Of a stretch of 64,000 nt of DNA, positions 61,360-64,000 are shown one piece after another. The notes under the pieces were generated by a model. That model was not told where the DNA came from. It saw only the letters and a list, made by a program, of their open reading frames with translations, and searched no databases. The DNA is from Glandiceps talaboti (lineage: Eukaryota; Hemichordata; Enteropneusta; Spengelidae): NCBI RefSeq assembly GCF_964340395.1, contig NC_135550.1, positions 3,507,001 through 3,571,000 on the forward strand, read 5' to 3'. The translations under genes were made by a program, and so were the position numbers. Positions within the stretch are counted from its first letter, which is position 1; each line of letters opens with the position of its first letter.

Positions 61360-63855
61360 AAGTGACCACACATTGTATTATGTATACCATTGCAATCTCT
61401 CCTATCAAGTCCTCAACTATTGGTCACCTACATTGTATTATGTATACCATTGCAATCTATCCTACCAAGTCCTCAACTATTGGTCACCTACATTGTATTA
61501 TGTATACCTTTGCAATCTCTCCTATCAAGTCCTCAACTATTGGTCACCTACATTGTATTATGAATACCATTGCAATCTATCCTACCAAGTCCTCAACTAC
61601 ATGTATTGGTCACCTACATTGTATTATGAATACCATTGCAATCTATCCTACCAAGTCCTCAACTATTGGTCACCTACATTGTATTATGAATACCATTGCA
61701 ATCTATCCTACCAAGTCCTCAACTACATGTATTGGTCACCTACATTGTATTATGTATACCATTGCAATCTATCCTACCAAGTCCTCAACTATTGGTCACC
61801 TACATTGTATTATGAATACCATTGCAATCTATCCTACCAAGTCCTCAACTACATGTATTGGTCACCTACATTGTATTATGTATACCATTGCAATCTATCC
61901 TACCAAGTCCTCAACTATTGGTCACCTACATTGTATTATGAATACCATTGCAATCTATCCTACCAAGTCCTCAACTACATGTATTGGTCACCTACATTGT
62001 ATTATGTATACCATTGCAATCTATCCTACCAAGTCCTCAACTATTGGTCACCTGTATTGTATTGTGTATACCATTGCAATCTATCCTACCAAGTCCTCAA
62101 CTATTGGTCACCTACATTGTATTATGTATACCATTGTAATCTATCCGACCAAGTCCTCAACTATTGGTCCCCTACATTGTATTGTGTATACCATTGCAAT
62201 CTATCCTACCAAGTCCTCAACTATTGGTCACCTACATTGTACTATGTATACCATTGCAATCTATCCTACCAAGTCCTCATCTATTGGTCACCTACATTGT
62301 ATTATGTATACCATTGCAATCTATCCTACCAAGTCCTCATCTATTGGTCACCTACATTGTATTATGTATACCATTGCAATCTATCCTATCAAGTCACCAA
62401 ATATGGGTCACCTACATTGTATTATGTATACCATTGCAATCTATCCTACCAAGTCACCTACATTGTATTATGTATACCATTGCAATCTCTCATACTGACT
62501 CCTCAACTATTGGTCACCTACATTGTATTATGTATACCATTACCATCTCTCATACTGACTCCTCAACTATTGGTCACCTACATTGTATTATGTATACCAT
62601 TGCAATCTATCCTACCAAGTCCTTAACTATTGGTCACCTACACTGTATCATGAATGAATACCTTTGCCATCTCTCACACTGACTCCTCAACTATTGGTCA
62701 CCTACATTGTATTATGTATACCATAGCAATCTATCCTACCAAGTCCTTAACTATTGGTCACCTACATTGTAATATGTATACCTTTGCAATCTATCCAACC
62801 AAGTCCTCAACTATTGGTCACCTGCATTGTATCATGTATACCATTGCCATCTCTCATACTGACTCCTCAACTATTGGTCACCTACATTGTATTATACCAA
62901 GTCCTCAACTTTTGGTCAACTACATTGTATAATATATAACCTTAAAATCTATCATACCAAGTCCTCAACTATTGGTCACTTACATTACATTATGAATACC
63001 ATTGCCATCTCTCATACTGAATCCTGGTCACCTACATATATATGCAATATATCATACAAAGTCCTCAACGTTTGGTCACCTACATATTATTATGTATACC
63101 ATAGCAATCTATCCTACCAAGTCCTCAACTATTGGTCACCTACATAGTATTATGTATACCTTTGCAATTTATCCTACCAAGTCCTCAACCATTGGTCACC
63201 TACATAGTATTATCTATACCATTGCAATATATCCAAACAAGTCCTCAACTATTGGTCCCCTACATTGTATTATGTATACCATTGCCATCTATCCTACCAA
63301 GTCCTTAACTATTGGTCACCTACATATTATTATGTATACCATAGCAATCTGTCCTACCAAGTCCTCAACTATTGGTCACCTACATATTATTATGAATACC
63401 ATTGCAATCTATCCTACCAAGTCCTCAACTATTGGTCACCTACATATTATTATGTATACCATAGCAATCTGTCCTACCAAGTCCTCAACTATTGGTCACC
63501 TACATATTATTATGTATACCATAGCAATCTGTCCTACCAAGTCCTCAACTATTGGTCACCTACATATTATTATGAATACCATTGCAATCTATCCTACCAA
63601 GTCCTCAACTATTGGTCACCTACATATTATTATGTATACCATAGCAATCTGTCCTACCAAGTCCTCAACTATTGGTCACCTACATATTATTATGAATACC
63701 ATTGCAATCTATCCTACCAAGTCCTTAACTATTGGTCACCTACATATTATTATGTATACCATAGCACTCTGTCCTACCAAGTCCTCAACTATTGGTCACC
63801 TACATATTATTATGAATACCATTGCAATCTATCACACTGACTGCTCAACTATTGG
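61360..63855. repeat. 60-bp minisatellite, about 41 copies
   Basis: The unit is TATTGGTCACCTACATTGTA then TTATGTATACCATTGCAATC TATCCTACCAAGTCCTCAAC. From 61590 to 61985 every second unit has six extra bases (ACATGT), so the higher-order period is 126 bp. From about 63320 to 63830, TATGTATACCATAGCAATCT and TATGAATACCATTGCAATCT units often alternate (120-bp period), though not strictly. Because 60 is divisible by three, long frames up to 426 codons are open. Confidence 0.95.
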
Positions 63856-63885
63856 TCAACAACATTGTTGATGCTTGTCAGTATT

Positions 63886-63970
63886 CATTTATTTATTTAT
63901 TCATTTATTTATTTATAGTTTGGTTATTTTTTGTTTGTTTGTGTGTGTGTTTGTTTGTTTGTTTGTTTTC
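63886..63970. repeat. TTTA and TTTG microsatellite
   Basis: Runs of ATTT at 63886-63915 and TTTG at 63930-63968 close the window. Confidence 0.9.
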
Positions 63971-64000
63971 GTAAACATAACTAACTTAATCTAAGTGTCC

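Noticed and set aside
61346-62626. 426-codon open frame on the plus strand
   Set aside because: It is the translation of a 60-bp minisatellite; two other frames are open over the same DNA and the repeats carry non-coding type variation (6-bp insertions, dispersed changes).
63002-63871. 289-codon open frame
   Set aside because: Same minisatellite as above; no start context, no splice sites, no domain.

Overview
This is animal nuclear DNA: AT-rich, with spliced exons that have GT/AG boundaries, very long introns, and mostly repeats and mobile elements. The repeat style (ACATGTA-rich spacers, TGTC/TATG microsatellites, many minisatellites, tRNA-like SINEs, LINE, Ty3/gypsy, Harbinger-, piggyBac- and hAT-like pieces) suggests a marine invertebrate such as a mollusc, hemichordate or lancelet. 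I cannot fix the species.

The one recognisable gene lies on the + strand from before position 1 to at least 31.7 kb. It is a kinesin-2 motor gene closest to KIF3B. Its motor exons are amplified: cassette b-c (+a) occurs three times between 291 and 5403, cassette d-e twice between 8630 and 11179, then a single neck exon f at 16208. Both cassettes begin and end in the same intron phase, so the whole a-b-c / a-b-c / d-e / d-e / f series can be read in frame. The exon carrying switch II (DLAGSE region) is missing, yet d joins e in frame. The P-loop and switch I are also altered. Downstream, phase-compatible small exons (19019, 19591, 27044, then 31447 and 31686, perhaps 50220) encode an unrecognised polar tail in place of the usual kinesin-2 coiled coil.

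Introns and flanks, left to right: foldback elements in the a-b-c units (1.4 and 3.7 kb); a Harbinger-like element with G/C-run ends (5.55-7.63 kb); minisatellites and three inverted-repeat elements (12.4-15.9 kb); a 6.2 kb TIR element (20.37-26.61 kb) holding a nested 2.57 kb element with an 8-bp target duplication and a broken RecQ-like helicase; an antisense LINE reverse-transcriptase fragment (29.9-30.56 kb) whose catalytic-box region has become a 40-bp minisatellite (30.5-31.3 and 31.8-32.3 kb).

From 33 to 46.5 kb there are two full copies and one split copy of a 3.1-3.4 kb block with inverted arms and a ~110-bp minisatellite, interrupted by a piggyBac-like element (39.64-41.91 kb). From 47 to 64 kb there is little gene content: minisatellites (47.5-48.2, 58.46-58.63, 61.36-63.85 kb), a 1.2 kb TIR element (52.64-53.85 kb), an antisense hAT/ZNF862-type transposase fragment (54.87-55.19 kb), an antisense Ty3/gypsy fragment (56.05-56.34 kb) and a tRNA-like SINE (56.39 kb).

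All calls come from reading the sequence; no database search was run. The repeat-unit similarity is high enough that assembly errors (merged haplotypes) must be kept in mind for the tandem copies.
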